Assembly: GCF_005116715.1 (NCBI RefSeq)
Contig: NZ_SWCI01000006.1
Location: 124,001-188,000 of the forward strand
DNA from: Ferrimonas sediminicola
GTDB taxonomy: Bacteria > Pseudomonadota > Gammaproteobacteria > Enterobacterales > Shewanellaceae
Length of the DNA: 64,000 nucleotides
Direction of reading: 5' to 3'
The notes under the pieces were generated by a model. That model made no database searches, was not told the origin of the DNA, and saw only the letters and a list, made by a program, of their open reading frames with translations. The position numbers and the translations under genes were made by a program. Positions 36,529-44,774 of this stretch are shown piece by piece (within the stretch, counting starts at the first letter, position 1; each line of letters opens with the position of its first letter).

Positions 36529-37221
36529 CTACTGAGAGGTGGCCGGATGACTGAAAAGACGCTTGCGCCAGCCGCCGGCCACTCCGGTCTCAATCCAGCG
36601 TTTTGCATGGTTTCGCCACACAGGAGTGAGCCTGGGATGCTGTGCCAGCAAGCTGAGGTCGTTGCGATTGAAGGGCTGGCCATAAAGGATGGTGTTGCAC
36701 CTGGCCAGGGTCAGCCTGCGGGGATCCTGCTCCACCCGCTCCAGGGGATCCGCCGGGGCGATCGCTCCCTCTTCAATGACCCTGAAGAACCAGCCGCAGC
36801 GGTGGGTCAGTTGAACCTGCAGGGCCATCTGGCTGTAGTCAAAGCGGGTATTGAGCTTATGGCAGGGGCAGCGGGGCTCGCTCACCTCAAGCAAGGTATC
36901 GCCCAGGCGGAAGCGGTCGCCGACACAGACGTCGTGTTCGCTCCAGCCATGGCCGCAGAGGTTCTCGCCGAAGGCCCCGGCCTGGAACGGGGAGGGGGAG
37001 GGCGCAAGATCCAGGCTATGCCAGTAGTGGGACCAGAACTGATAATGTTCCGCCGGGTAGTAATGAAGGGCCCGGTCCGCACCGCCATGGAACCTGGGGT
37101 CGGCCACCTCGTCTCCGGGCAGTCCCAGGGTGGTGCAGAACAGCGGGGCCGAAGCGGGCACTTTGTGGATGGCGCTGTGGCCGTCGCCAAAGGGGCGGCG
37201 GGTGCCGGTTAAAAGAATCAT
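36529..37221 (-). CDS. yiiM: MOSC-domain protein, YiiM-like
   Basis: A 230-residue protein close to E. coli YiiM (224 aa). DPRFHGGADRALHYYPAEHY and GAFGENL then DVCVGDRFRLGDTLLEVSEPRCPCHKLN are the MOSC core; Cys in PRCPCHKL is the proposed molybdenum-cofactor ligand. YiiM works with molybdenum cofactor to detoxify N-hydroxylated bases such as 6-hydroxylaminopurine. Start 37221 has AGGAGG four bases upstream; the frame continues far upstream without starts that fit. A 3-alpha domain (CNTILYGQPFNRNDLSLL) follows the MOSC core. Confidence 0.88.
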   Translation of the reverse strand: MILLTGTRRPFGDGHSAIHKVPASAPLFCTTLGLPGDEVADPRFHGGADRALHYYPAEHYQFWSHYWHSLDLAPSPSPFQAGAFGENLCGHGWSEHDVCVGDRFRLGDTLLEVSEPRCPCHKLNTRFDYSQMALQVQLTHRCGWFFRVIEEGAIAPADPLERVEQDPRRLTLARCNTILYGQPFNRNDLSLLAQHPRLTPVWRNHAKRWIETGVAGGWRKRLFSHPATSQ

Positions 37222-37245
37222 CTGGCCTCCTGAGCCGAGTGGCAT

Positions 37246-37268
37246 GAAAAAGGCGCCCTGAGGCGCCT
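37246..37268 (-). terminator. terminator of fkpA
   Basis: On the minus strand AGGCGCC-TCAG-GGCGCCT is followed by TTTT, 18 bases past the fkpA stop and just ahead of the yiiM ribosome site. Confidence 0.82.
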
Positions 37269-37285
37269 GTTCTGTTGGGCGAAGC

Positions 37286-38041
37286 TTACTGCTCTTCGGT
37301 GCCCATCTCCTGTTCCTCCTGGGAGGGGATGCCCAGCAGCTCCACCTCGAAGACCAGGGCGGCATTACCGGGAATGGACTGGCCGGCGCCACGCTCACCG
37401 TAGGCCAGGTCGGAGGGGATGTACAGCTCATACTTGGAACCGACGCTCATCAGCTGCAGACCCTCAGTCCAGCCCTTGATCACCCCGTTCAGGGGGAAGC
37501 TGATGGACTCGCCGCGCTTGTAGGAGGAATCGAACTCGGTGCCGTCGATCAGGGTGCCGCGGTAGTGCACCTCGACGGTGTCGGTGGCGGCAGGCTTGGC
37601 GCCTTCACCCTGGGTAATCACCTTGTACTGCAGACCGGAGTCGGTCACCTGCACGCCCTCTTTCTTGGCGTTTTCCGCCAGGAAGGCCTCACCCTCTGCC
37701 TTCACGGCGGCAGATTCGGCGGCCTCTTTGGCCTTGGCGGCTTCGGCGATCTTGCCGTCGAACGCCTGCAGCAGCTGGTTCATCTCCTCTTCGGTCAGCT
37801 TGTTGCTGCCGGCAAGGCCCGCCTTGATCCCTTCGAGAACCAGGGCACGGTCTACGGTGATCTCCAGCTCATTGAGCTGGTCCAGGCTGCTGGCCAGGTT
37901 GCCGGCGAAAGAGGCGCCGATGGCGTAGGCGATCTTCTGATCTTCGGTGGTCAGCTGTACATCGGCCTCGGGGGCCTTATCCTGACAGCCGGCCAGGGCG
38001 ACGGCCGCGGCTACCAGGCCAAACTTGAAAAGAGTGCGCAT
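37286..38041 (-). CDS. fkpA: FKBP-type peptidyl-prolyl isomerase, FkpA-like lipoprotein
   Basis: A 251-residue protein with lipobox ALAGC (Cys19), an N-terminal helical dimerisation domain (about 30-130; [14 protein letters not shown]) and a C-terminal FKBP domain (about 140-240) with [31 protein letters not shown] and [13 protein letters not shown]. It assists folding of envelope proteins. FkpA is usually soluble; here a lipobox suggests membrane anchoring as in related Mip proteins. A second FKBP gene of the same layout lies in the sulfite locus at 53.3 kb. Confidence 0.93.
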   Translation of the reverse strand: MRTLFKFGLVAAAVALAGCQDKAPEADVQLTTEDQKIAYAIGASFAGNLASSLDQLNELEITVDRALVLEGIKAGLAGSNKLTEEEMNQLLQAFDGKIAEAAKAKEAAESAAVKAEGEAFLAENAKKEGVQVTDSGLQYKVITQGEGAKPAATDTVEVHYRGTLIDGTEFDSSYKRGESISFPLNGVIKGWTEGLQLMSVGSKYELYIPSDLAYGERGAGQSIPGNAALVFEVELLGIPSQEEQEMGTEEQ

Positions 38042-38357
38042 TGGATTCTCCCTAAAAACATCCCATCTACTATTGGGGCTAACTGCCCTTTATGCAAGGG
38101 TTATTCATCTAAACAGGGGGTATGACCGGAGATTCGCGACAGGGTTCCCGGCAACGCCGCTCAGGAAGGGGGGATCGTCGTCAGTGGGATCTGGGTTGCA
38201 AATCGTGGTGGTTAACGGTCATATCTCTCCTATATACCGGGGGGGGCTGTTGCCATTTTGGGCGGAGGCAAACGGAAAAATGCTCTCCATAGCTTATCGG
38301 GCCCCAATAGCTGGTACACTCCTGCGGTTGTTCTACCCAAACTGGAATTGAGAACTG
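38042..38357. other. divergent promoter region fkpA / yaeQ
   Basis: A 316-bp region between divergent fkpA and yaeQ. No protein-like frame and no recognised RNA; it should contain both promoters. Confidence 0.4.
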
Positions 38358-38903
38358 ATGGCCCTGAAAGCGACGGTGTTCCGCGCCCACGTGGAGCTGG
38401 CGGATATGGACCGCCACCAATATCTGAGTGAAAGCCTGACCCTGGCCCGCCACCCCTCTGAAACCGATGGCCGGTTGATGGTGCGGCTGCTGGCCTGGTG
38501 CATGTACGCCGAAGAGAGGCTGGAGTTTAGCAAGGGGCTGTGTGCCGACGATGAGCCGGAGCTGTGGCTGAAGAACGATGCCGGTGAGATCGAGTTGTGG
38601 ATAGAGTTGGGTCAGCCTGATGAGAAGCGCCTGAAAAAGGCCTGCTCCCGGGCCAGGCAGGTGGTGCTGTTCAACTATGGTGAGCGCTCCGCCCAGGTAT
38701 GGTGGCAGCAGAACCGGAGCAACCTGGCCCGATACCACAACCTGACCATCTGGAGCCTGTCCGATGAGGCATTCAACGGTCTGGCGGATCTGGCGGACCG
38801 CAATATCCGTCTGCAGGCCAACATCATGGATGGCCAGTGCATGCTCTCCACCGAAACCGGCTCCATCTCCGTGGAACCGGAGTGCCGCCAGCGCGCCGGC
38901 TAA
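38358..38903 (+). CDS. yaeQ: YaeQ family protein
   Basis: A 181-residue protein, full length for YaeQ. It begins MALKATVFRAHVELADMDRH and has the PD-(D/E)XK nuclease-like core LSESLTLARHPSETDGRLM, LWIELGQPDEKRLKKA and YGERSAQVWW. The E. coli protein is a conserved factor of unclear role that can compensate for loss of RfaH. Single gene, convergent with the HIT gene 6 bp away. Confidence 0.94.
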   Translation: MALKATVFRAHVELADMDRHQYLSESLTLARHPSETDGRLMVRLLAWCMYAEERLEFSKGLCADDEPELWLKNDAGEIELWIELGQPDEKRLKKACSRARQVVLFNYGERSAQVWWQQNRSNLARYHNLTIWSLSDEAFNGLADLADRNIRLQANIMDGQCMLSTETGSISVEPECRQRAG

Positions 38904-38909
38904 GCGATA

Positions 38910-39335
38910 TCAGCCAACCACAAAGCCTTCGACGCGGGAGAGCCACTGCTGCCATTGGTGGCTCTTCTGCTCCAGTTCATGCTCCGACTCCAGCAGCGCC
39001 GGATGGGCTCCCCAGATGGGGCCGGGCCAGGCGTCATCGCTGGCGAACCTGGCCACGTGGTGCAGGTGCAGCTGGGGCACCATGTTGCCCAGGGAGGCCA
39101 CATTGATCTTATCCGGGCTGAGTACCGCTTCCATCACCTGTGCCACCTGACAGGACTCCTGCATCAGCAGTCGTTGATCCGCGTTACCCAGATGGTGGAT
39201 CTCCTTGATGTCATTTCGCTCAGGAATCAGGATAAGCCAGGGGTAGCGGGCGTCTTTCGACAGCCGTACCTGGCACAGATTAAGATGCCCAATCAGCATG
39301 GAGTCCTGCTCCAGCCTTTCATGCAGCTCAAACAT
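38910..39335 (-). CDS. HIT-family hydrolase
   Basis: A 141-residue HIT protein. The family motif appears as PQLHLHHVAR: the central and last His are present and the first position is Gln, as in several bacterial HIT proteins. It would hydrolyse or transfer nucleotides (for example dinucleoside polyphosphates or nucleoside phosphoramidates). AGGAG precedes the ATG. It follows the PAP2 gene by 8 bp and is likely cotranscribed with it. Confidence 0.9.
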   Translation of the reverse strand: MFELHERLEQDSMLIGHLNLCQVRLSKDARYPWLILIPERNDIKEIHHLGNADQRLLMQESCQVAQVMEAVLSPDKINVASLGNMVPQLHLHHVARFASDDAWPGPIWGAHPALLESEHELEQKSHQWQQWLSRVEGFVVG

Positions 39336-39343
39336 AGTCGCTC

Positions 39344-39865
39344 CTAGAAGGTAAATTGACCCACGATGCCGGCGGTCTCCCCATCATAATAGGGTGCGAT
39401 GGCCAGATCCGGGTGGGGTGATACGATAAAGTGGTTGAATGCCAGGCCGATGGCGGCGCCCGCCAGTACATCCACCACCTCATGGTTATCGGTCTGGACC
39501 CGGGCATAGCCGGTGTAGCCCGCCAGTAGATAGGCGGGCAGGGCATACTGCCAGCCGTAGCGGCGGTGCAGGAAGCCGGCGCTGGAGAAGGTGAGGGCGG
39601 CGTGGCCGCTGGGAAAGGCGTCATCGTCCTTGCCGTTGGGGCGTTCCTTGTCCACCGCGGTTTTAAGGGCATAGGTGGTCAGGACGGTGGCCCCCAGGCT
39701 GTAGCCAAATTGTTCCAGCCCTTCGCCGTCCCTCTCCACCAAGTAGGCGATGGAGGCCGCTGCCGCGGGCAGGGCGAACTCCAGCAGGTCGCTGCTGCTC
39801 TCGGTAAACGAGGCATTGGCATTGAAGCTGGCGATAAAAGCCAGAGATAAAAAGATTTTCTTCAT
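39344..39865 (-). CDS. PAP2-family phosphatase, exported
   Basis: A 173-residue protein with a signal peptide (MKKIFLSLAFIASFNANA) and the three PAP2 motifs: KTAVDKERP (K-x6-RP), PSGH in AFPSGHAAL, and ARVQTDNHEVVD (R-x5-H-x3-D). Most PAP2 enzymes dephosphorylate lipids such as phosphatidic acid or undecaprenyl pyrophosphate. The C-terminus ends in TF after a beta-like segment. Its only plausible ribosome site (GGAGGG) lies in the 3' arm of the deaD terminator hairpin, 12 bases before the ATG. Confidence 0.88.
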   Translation of the reverse strand: MKKIFLSLAFIASFNANASFTESSSDLLEFALPAAAASIAYLVERDGEGLEQFGYSLGATVLTTYALKTAVDKERPNGKDDDAFPSGHAALTFSSAGFLHRRYGWQYALPAYLLAGYTGYARVQTDNHEVVDVLAGAAIGLAFNHFIVSPHPDLAIAPYYDGETAGIVGQFTF

Positions 39866-39899
39866 AAAAAAAGCTGCCCTCCAAGCAGGAGGGCAGCTT
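39866..39899 (-). terminator. terminator of deaD, overlapping the PAP2 ribosome site
   Basis: AAGCTGCCCTCC/GGAGGGCAGCTT twelve-base arms (39871-39882, 39888-39899) with a 5-base loop are followed on the minus strand by TTTTT directly joined to the ATG of the PAP2 gene. Confidence 0.92.
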
Positions 39900-39942
39900 A
39901 TCAGACCCGGGCGGTGAGCGGAATGGCACCGCTCAGCCGCTG

Positions 39943-41832
39943 TCAGTCGTTGACGTCGCGACGCTGACGCTTGCCCTGGTAGCCGTCGTTACGACGTGCA
40001 CGGAACTCTCCATCTTCGCGACGGCCACGGAACTCACCGTCATTGCGGCGACCCCGGAATTCGCCGTCGTTGCGGCGTGGTCGGAACTCGCCATCGTTGC
40101 GACGCGGACGGAACTCACCGTCGCGGCGGCCACGGAACTCGCCGTCGTTGCGGCGAGGGCGGCGGCTGTCATCACGATCCCGAGGCGGGATCTGCTCAGA
40201 GGTGATCTGACCGTCGATCTGGCGGTTGCGGATGCGAATCTTACGCATGTCGTTCTGAACGTAAGGAGGCATGTTCTGAGGCAGCTGTACCAGAGTGTGG
40301 GCATCGAACAGGCGAATCTGGCCGATGAGACGGCTCTCCAGCTGCAGCTCGTTGGCCAGGGCACCAACGATGTCCTTCACCTGGGCACCGTGCTCGCGGC
40401 CAACGGCCAGACGGTAGGTGTCGAAATTGATGTTGTCGCGACGTGGACGACGATCATCACCGTCGCGGTCACGGCGCTCGGAACGTTCGCGGCGCTCGAA
40501 ACGGGGCTCCGGATCCGGCTTGGGCTTCAGCGGCTTCTTGCGCTGACGCTCGAACAGCAGGGCGGCGGCCAGGCTGAGAATGTCCTTTTCGGTCTTCTCG
40601 GCCATCTCGGTGAGCATCCCCTTCAGCTCTTCCAGGTCACGCTCGTCGATGCAGGTGGTCAGTTCCTCCTGCAGGCGGCCAACCCGGTGACGGCCCAGCT
40701 CTTCAGCGCTAGGCAGGTCCATAGGGATGATGGTGCCCTTGGTCTGGCGCTCATAGGTGCGCAGCAGACGCATTTCGCGGGGGCGGGCGAACAGGATCGC
40801 TTCACCTTCACGACCGGCACGGCCGGTACGGCCGATACGGTGTACATAGGACTCGGCGTCCATGGGCAGGTCGTAGTTCACCACGTGGGTGATGCGGGGC
40901 ACATCCAGGCCACGGGCAACCACGTCGGTGGCGATCAGGATGGAGATGCGGCCCTTGTGCAACTGGGCAACGGTGTGCTCACGCTGCTGCTGGCTCATGT
41001 CGCCGTTAAGGGCGGAGGCCTTGAAGCCCAGGCCGTTGAGGTGGGCGGCCAGATCCACGGTGTCACCACGGGTACGCACGAAGACGATCATGGCGTCATA
41101 GGGCAGGGTTTCCGCCAGACGTTCCAGGGCGGTCTGCTTGGAGACGCCGGTGACCTTCCACGCCTTCTGGGTGATGTTGGCCTTGGTGTTGACGTCGGCC
41201 GCGATCTTGACGTGCTTGGGATCTTTCAGGAAGCGCTGGGCGATACGACGGATCTGCTGAGGCATGGTGGCGGAGAACAGCGCCATCTGGGTCTCGGAGT
41301 CCAGGTGCTCCAGGATCCACTCGATATCCTCGAGGAAGCCCATGTTGAGCATCTCGTCGGCTTCATCCAGCACGCAGCAGCTAACCCTCTCCAGGTCGAT
41401 GCTACCGCGGCGAATGTGGTCCATCAGGCGGCCGGGGGTGGCGACCACAACCTGGCAGCCCCGCTCGAGGTCGCGCAGCTGAGGGCCGTAGGGCTGACCG
41501 CCGTACAGGGTGGTTACGCGCAGACCGCGCAGGTTGACAGCAAACTCTTCCAGGGATTTGGCAACCTGAATCGCCAGTTCGCGGGTCGGGGCCAACACCA
41601 GCATCTGGATGTGACGCTGGCTGGGATCTATGCCGGCCAGTCCGGGAAGGCCGAAGGCAGCGGTTTTGCCGGTGCCTGTTTGGGCTTCACCCAGAATGTC
41701 GTTGCCCTCAATCATGTAAGGGATGGCTTGGGCCTGAATCGGCGTGGGGGCAGTGAAGCCCAGGTCAGTTACGGCCGCAAGCAGAGGAGCCGGCAGATTT
41801 AAGCCAGCGAAATCAATAGTGGTATCAGACAT
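39943..41832 (-). CDS. deaD: DEAD-box RNA helicase DeaD/CsdA
   Basis: A 629-residue helicase. Q motif region FTAPTPIQAQAIP, motif I AQTGTGKTA, motif II DEAD, motif III SAT, motif VI HRIGRTGRAGR, then a DbpA-type RNA-binding domain (about residues 475-555) and a low-complexity Arg/Gly tail. The tail has six DGEFR units in RR(N/E)DGEFR repeats plus a divergent seventh. CsdA unwinds structured RNA in ribosome assembly and cold adaptation. A promoter 150 bp upstream gives a long leader, as in other csdA genes, which would suit cold-shock control. Confidence 0.96.
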   Translation of the reverse strand: MSDTTIDFAGLNLPAPLLAAVTDLGFTAPTPIQAQAIPYMIEGNDILGEAQTGTGKTAAFGLPGLAGIDPSQRHIQMLVLAPTRELAIQVAKSLEEFAVNLRGLRVTTLYGGQPYGPQLRDLERGCQVVVATPGRLMDHIRRGSIDLERVSCCVLDEADEMLNMGFLEDIEWILEHLDSETQMALFSATMPQQIRRIAQRFLKDPKHVKIAADVNTKANITQKAWKVTGVSKQTALERLAETLPYDAMIVFVRTRGDTVDLAAHLNGLGFKASALNGDMSQQQREHTVAQLHKGRISILIATDVVARGLDVPRITHVVNYDLPMDAESYVHRIGRTGRAGREGEAILFARPREMRLLRTYERQTKGTIIPMDLPSAEELGRHRVGRLQEELTTCIDERDLEELKGMLTEMAEKTEKDILSLAAALLFERQRKKPLKPKPDPEPRFERRERSERRDRDGDDRRPRRDNINFDTYRLAVGREHGAQVKDIVGALANELQLESRLIGQIRLFDAHTLVQLPQNMPPYVQNDMRKIRIRNRQIDGQITSEQIPPRDRDDSRRPRRNDGEFRGRRDGEFRPRRNDGEFRPRRNDGEFRGRRNDGEFRGRREDGEFRARRNDGYQGKRQRRDVND

Positions 41833-41982
41833 GTAAATCCAGTCAGGTTGTCGCAGCTTGGCTGCGAATCAGAGCAACGAGGCATTAGCCCAAACAACAA
41901 CCCATTTAGAGCCGCCCTGGCCGGCAGACGTTGTGTGGCGCTAATAGCCTCCCAATATGGGAGATAGATCCCGAGGGCGCGC

Positions 41983-42010
41983 ATATTACTCCTTGTAGGA
42001 GCAAAAGCAA
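41983..42010 (-). promoter_or_regulatory. promoter of deaD
   Basis: On the minus strand TTGCTT (42010-42005) and TAATAT (41988-41983) are separated by 16 bases. Transcription would begin near 41976, leaving a leader of about 145 nt before the ATG at 41832. Confidence 0.65.
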
Positions 42011-42113
42011 GTGTTTTGATGAAAAAAGCGGCAAAGAAAATTGAACCTAGCCAAATTTATCGCCAAACAGGCTGAAATCCCTTCGGATTTTAGCCGTTGT
42101 TACGAAGAGTGGG

Positions 42114-42743
42114 TCACTTGTTGCTGGGAAGCGCCTCCGTTTCGCGCTGCATGGCGCGGGCCAGCGCCGGCCTCTGTGACACCCTCAGGCGGTAGCTGTC
42201 CAGCTTGTCGGGCAGGGGCTGTTTGAAGCCGTGGGCCCAGTTGAGGGTGTGGGTGAGCAGGATGTCCGCTACCCTTGGCTGCTCGCCCAGCAGATAGCCT
42301 CGCTCCGGTACCCAGCGGTCCATCAACGAGGCGGCCCGGGAGAACTCCCAGGCGGCGGTCTCCAGTACCGCCGGGACCCGCCGCTCCTCGGGCAGGGCAA
42401 ACCTGTGCTTGCCCATGGTCCACAGGGGTTGTTCCAACTCGCACAGGCTAAAGAACAGTAGCTGATTGTGGCGGGCGGCTTCGTCGCTGCCCGGTTCGGG
42501 CAACCAGTGGGGGCCGTATCTCTGGGCCAGGTGCAGGCTGATGGCCCCGGATTCAAGCAGCACCAGCTCTCCATCGACCAGGGCCGGCACCTTGCCGGCC
42601 GGGTTGATGGAGAGGAACTCGGGGCTGCGGTGTTCCCCCTGGTTGAAGTCCACCAGGGAGTAGCGCCACTCCAGATTCAGCTCCTCGAGTAACCAGGAGA
42701 TACGCAGGGAGCGGCTCCGGGGAAAGCCGTACAGGGTGATCAT
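42114..42743 (-). CDS. glutathione S-transferase
   Basis: A 209-residue GST. Thioredoxin-fold N-domain (1-80) opens MITLYGFPRSRSLRISWLLEEL, with catalytic-region Ser in RSRS, cis-Pro motif GKVPAL and glutathione-binding ESGAI. The helical C-domain has YLLGEQPRVADILLTHTL, the N-capping box of GSTs. Conjugates glutathione to electrophiles in the cytoplasm. AAAGGA precedes the ATG. Single gene. Confidence 0.92.
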   Translation of the reverse strand: MITLYGFPRSRSLRISWLLEELNLEWRYSLVDFNQGEHRSPEFLSINPAGKVPALVDGELVLLESGAISLHLAQRYGPHWLPEPGSDEAARHNQLLFFSLCELEQPLWTMGKHRFALPEERRVPAVLETAAWEFSRAASLMDRWVPERGYLLGEQPRVADILLTHTLNWAHGFKQPLPDKLDSYRLRVSQRPALARAMQRETEALPSNK

Positions 42744-42823
42744 GGGCTCGTCCTATCCTTTGAATGACCGCTGTTTAAGCTAGTGGCTGAACGGGGAGTT
42801 GGCAACAGGGAGAGGAAGCTGGG

Positions 42824-42852
42824 GCAGCGAACCCCGCCATGGGGTTCGCTGC
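42824..42852 (-). terminator. hairpin downstream of the small barrel gene
   Basis: Perfect 12-base arms GCAGCGAACCCC/GGGGTTCGCTGC with a 5-base loop, 16 bases past the stop; no T tract follows. Confidence 0.6.
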
Positions 42853-42868
42853 AGGGGAGAGACCGGGA

Positions 42869-43399
42869 TCAGAAGGTAACGGTGGCGCCGATGGTGTACA
42901 TCCAGGTGCCATCGAGGACATCGAGATACTCCACCTCGCCGCGCAGGGCGAAGCTGCCCAGCTCAAACTCCAGGCCGGCGCCGGCGGCGACATCAAAGCC
43001 ATCATCTGAGATCTTGTCACCATCCTGGGTGAGATCGGAGTCCCAGTAGATGCCTCCCAGCTTGCCGAACACCCGCATCGGCCCCAGGGGGATGCCGGCT
43101 ACGGCAAACAGATCCAGGCCGTAGGGGTCGACCTCGGAGCCTGAATCGGAGGGGGAGCCCAGATCAACATAGCCCCCCTCAATGGCCAGCAGTCCGTTGA
43201 ACTGATAACCGCCGAAGATCTTCCAGGCAAAATCATCCTCATCGAAATTGAAGTCACCCAGATCCGGGTCCGAGCCCTCCTGCTCTATGGTGGCGGAACC
43301 GAGAGAGGCTCCCAGGTAGAAGCCCTCATCCTTGGCCTGAGCCGTGCCGGCTACAAGGAAGAAAAGCAGGCATAACCACACCGCGTTTATACGATTCAT
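42869..43399 (-). CDS. small outer-membrane beta-barrel protein
   Basis: A 176-residue protein with a signal peptide ending AQA and an eight-stranded-barrel pattern (FYLGASLGSA, FAWKIFGGYQFN, LLAIEGGYVDLG, RVFGKLGGIYWD, GFDVAAGAGLEF, ALRGEVEYLD, MYTIGATVTF) finishing with Phe. This is the OmpA/OmpW-like transmembrane barrel type without a peptidoglycan domain. Start taken at 43399, six bases from GGAG; two upstream Met codons are alternatives. Function unknown. Confidence 0.78.
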   Translation of the reverse strand: MNRINAVWLCLLFFLVAGTAQAKDEGFYLGASLGSATIEQEGSDPDLGDFNFDEDDFAWKIFGGYQFNGLLAIEGGYVDLGSPSDSGSEVDPYGLDLFAVAGIPLGPMRVFGKLGGIYWDSDLTQDGDKISDDGFDVAAGAGLEFELGSFALRGEVEYLDVLDGTWMYTIGATVTF

Positions 43400-43676
43400 C
43401 ATCATCTCCATCTGTAGGATGTTCCTGAATTGGGCGCAATCGATCTCCTGCGCAGTTTCCGACTCTTGGCGCCTTATGATTGGCGCTGTTTGAGCGTAGT
43501 AAAGCAGTGGATAAATACAAATTCGGCGCGCAGGGGCAGAGAGTCATTCCGCTTGGCGCCCCGGGACGGAGATCTTCGGTGGTCGGGTGTTTGGGCAGAG
43601 CCGGAGAGCACATCGGGGAGGCGAAGGTACACAGGGCGGGGGGGCATTTCTAGTCGCCGGGGAGCGGGACCACAGC

Positions 43677-43897
43677 CAGTTGGCTCGGGCCCCTACCGCT
43701 TCTCCTGGCATCGTCATGCCAGCGAACGCCGGTAGCCAGCGTCTGCGACCGCGGGCATTCCGGGTTTTCCGTTCAGGGAACATAAAGCCACTGGCCCCGG
43801 TGTTCACCGGCGAGACGGTGGTGCGAAAGGGCCGTGCACCGCTGGAACCAAGGCAGATACGAAAAAGCCCCGAACTTGTGTCCAGGGCTTCGTAAGA
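43677..43897. repeat. long repeat unit A next to tRNA-Phe copy 1
   Basis: About 220 bp that recur at 44158-44378 with high similarity, sharing CCAGTTGGCTC, ACCGCTTC, CGAACGCCGGTA, GGGCATTCCGGG, AAAGCCACTGGCCCC and the tRNA terminator. The inner GGTGTTCACCGG resembles a REP-like palindrome. Confidence 0.8.
43862..43889 (-). terminator. terminator of tRNA-Phe copy 1
   Basis: On the minus strand AGCCC/GGGCT arms with inner pairing, then TTTTT, nine bases after the tRNA CCA. Confidence 0.85.
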
Positions 43898-43973
43898 TGG
43901 TGCCTCGACCCGGAATCGAACCAGGGACACGGGGATTTTCAATCCCCTGCTCTACCAACTGAGCTATCGAGGC
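43898..43973 (-). tRNA. tRNA-Phe (anticodon GAA), copy 1
   Basis: A 76-nt cloverleaf: acceptor GCCTCGA/TCGAGGC, anticodon stem GGGGA/TCCCC with loop TTGAAAA (GAA), T arm CCTGG-TTCGATT-CCGGG, encoded ACCA. Identical to copies 2 and 3. Confidence 0.97.
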
Positions 43974-44157
43974 GACGGGGCGTATTAAACGGATTTCACT
44001 AAGGCAAGTCAACATCCAAGCGGACAAAGATGGTCAACTGGTGAATCTTTGGCTTTTGTGGCGGTAAATCACCCTTGTTTTGGCGAGCTTTGGGGCTTTT
44101 ACGGTCAGGCTTAAGTAGGCTGCACTTCTGCTATTCACTGGGCGCGGGGAGGACATC

Positions 44158-44378
44158 CAGTTGGCTCAAGGCCCTACCGCTTCCCTCGGCACCGTCAGGC
44201 GGGCGAACGCCGGTATCCTGCGTCTGTGACTGAGGGCATTCCGGGTTTTTCGTGCCAGGAGCATAAAGCCACTGGCCCCCGGTGTTCACCGGGGAGAGGA
44301 GGGTGCGAAAGGGCAGTGTGCCGCTGGAACCAAGGCAGATGCAAAAAGCCCCGAACTTGCGTTCAGGGCTCTCTATGA
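44158..44378. repeat. long repeat unit B next to the lost tRNA-Phe copy
   Basis: Second copy of the repeat at 43677-43897, with the same order of shared segments and ending in the same tRNA-Phe terminator. It shows the locus grew by duplication of tRNA plus flank. Confidence 0.8.
44343..44370 (-). terminator. orphan tRNA-Phe terminator
   Basis: Same terminator as at 43862 and 45599 (AGCCC/GGGCT with inner GAAC/GTTC, then TTTTT), but the tRNA body that should precede it is missing. Confidence 0.75.
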
Positions 44379-44388
44379 TGGTGCCTCG
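44379..44388 (-). pseudogene. 10-nt remnant of a fourth tRNA-Phe gene
   Basis: CGAGGCACCA, the 3' end of tRNA-Phe, stands next to its terminator exactly as in the intact copies; beyond it the sequence is unrelated up to copy 2. Best read as a copy whose body was deleted or replaced. Confidence 0.6.
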
Positions 44389-44512
44389 CTTCGCCCCGGC
44401 AACGCAGTAACGCCGCTTGCGGCGGTCATCGGACGGGGAGCCTAGTCAAAGCGAAGTGACGTGAGATTACCGGGTTGGGCACCTTGCTCGGGCTTTAACA
44501 GCTCGCAGAAAC

Positions 44513-44545
44513 GAAAAAAGGCTCCGATGTTTCCATCAGAGCCTT
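44513..44545 (-). terminator. terminator of tRNA-Phe copy 2
   Basis: On the minus strand GGCTCTGATG/CATCGGAGCC-type pairing closes a short loop and is followed by TTTTTT. Its sequence differs from the terminator shared by the other units. Confidence 0.8.
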
Positions 44546-44554
44546 CTCTTAAAA

Positions 44555-44630
44555 TGGTGCCTCGACCCGGAATCGAACCAGGGACACGGGGATTTTCAAT
44601 CCCCTGCTCTACCAACTGAGCTATCGAGGC
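44555..44630 (-). tRNA. tRNA-Phe (anticodon GAA), copy 2
   Basis: Identical in all 76 nt to copy 1; anticodon loop TTGAAAA, encoded CCA. Confidence 0.97.
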
Positions 44631-44774
44631 GACGGGGGTGTATTAAACGGATTTAGGGCAGGTGAGTCAACCGTTTTTTTCCTTAGGCTGGCTGTCTGCT
44701 GGAAAATTGCTCATGGTGACTGCTCCCTGGACTCGGGAAGAGGGCTTCTTTATGGTTGTGTTCTGGATGTCGAA

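Noticed and set aside
40297..41802. A 501-codon frame antisense to deaD
   Set aside because: No motif or start signal; deaD motifs are complete on the other strand.
43587..43895. Frames across the tRNA-Phe flanking repeats
   Set aside because: They read through the repeat and REP-like elements, which are non-coding and duplicated.
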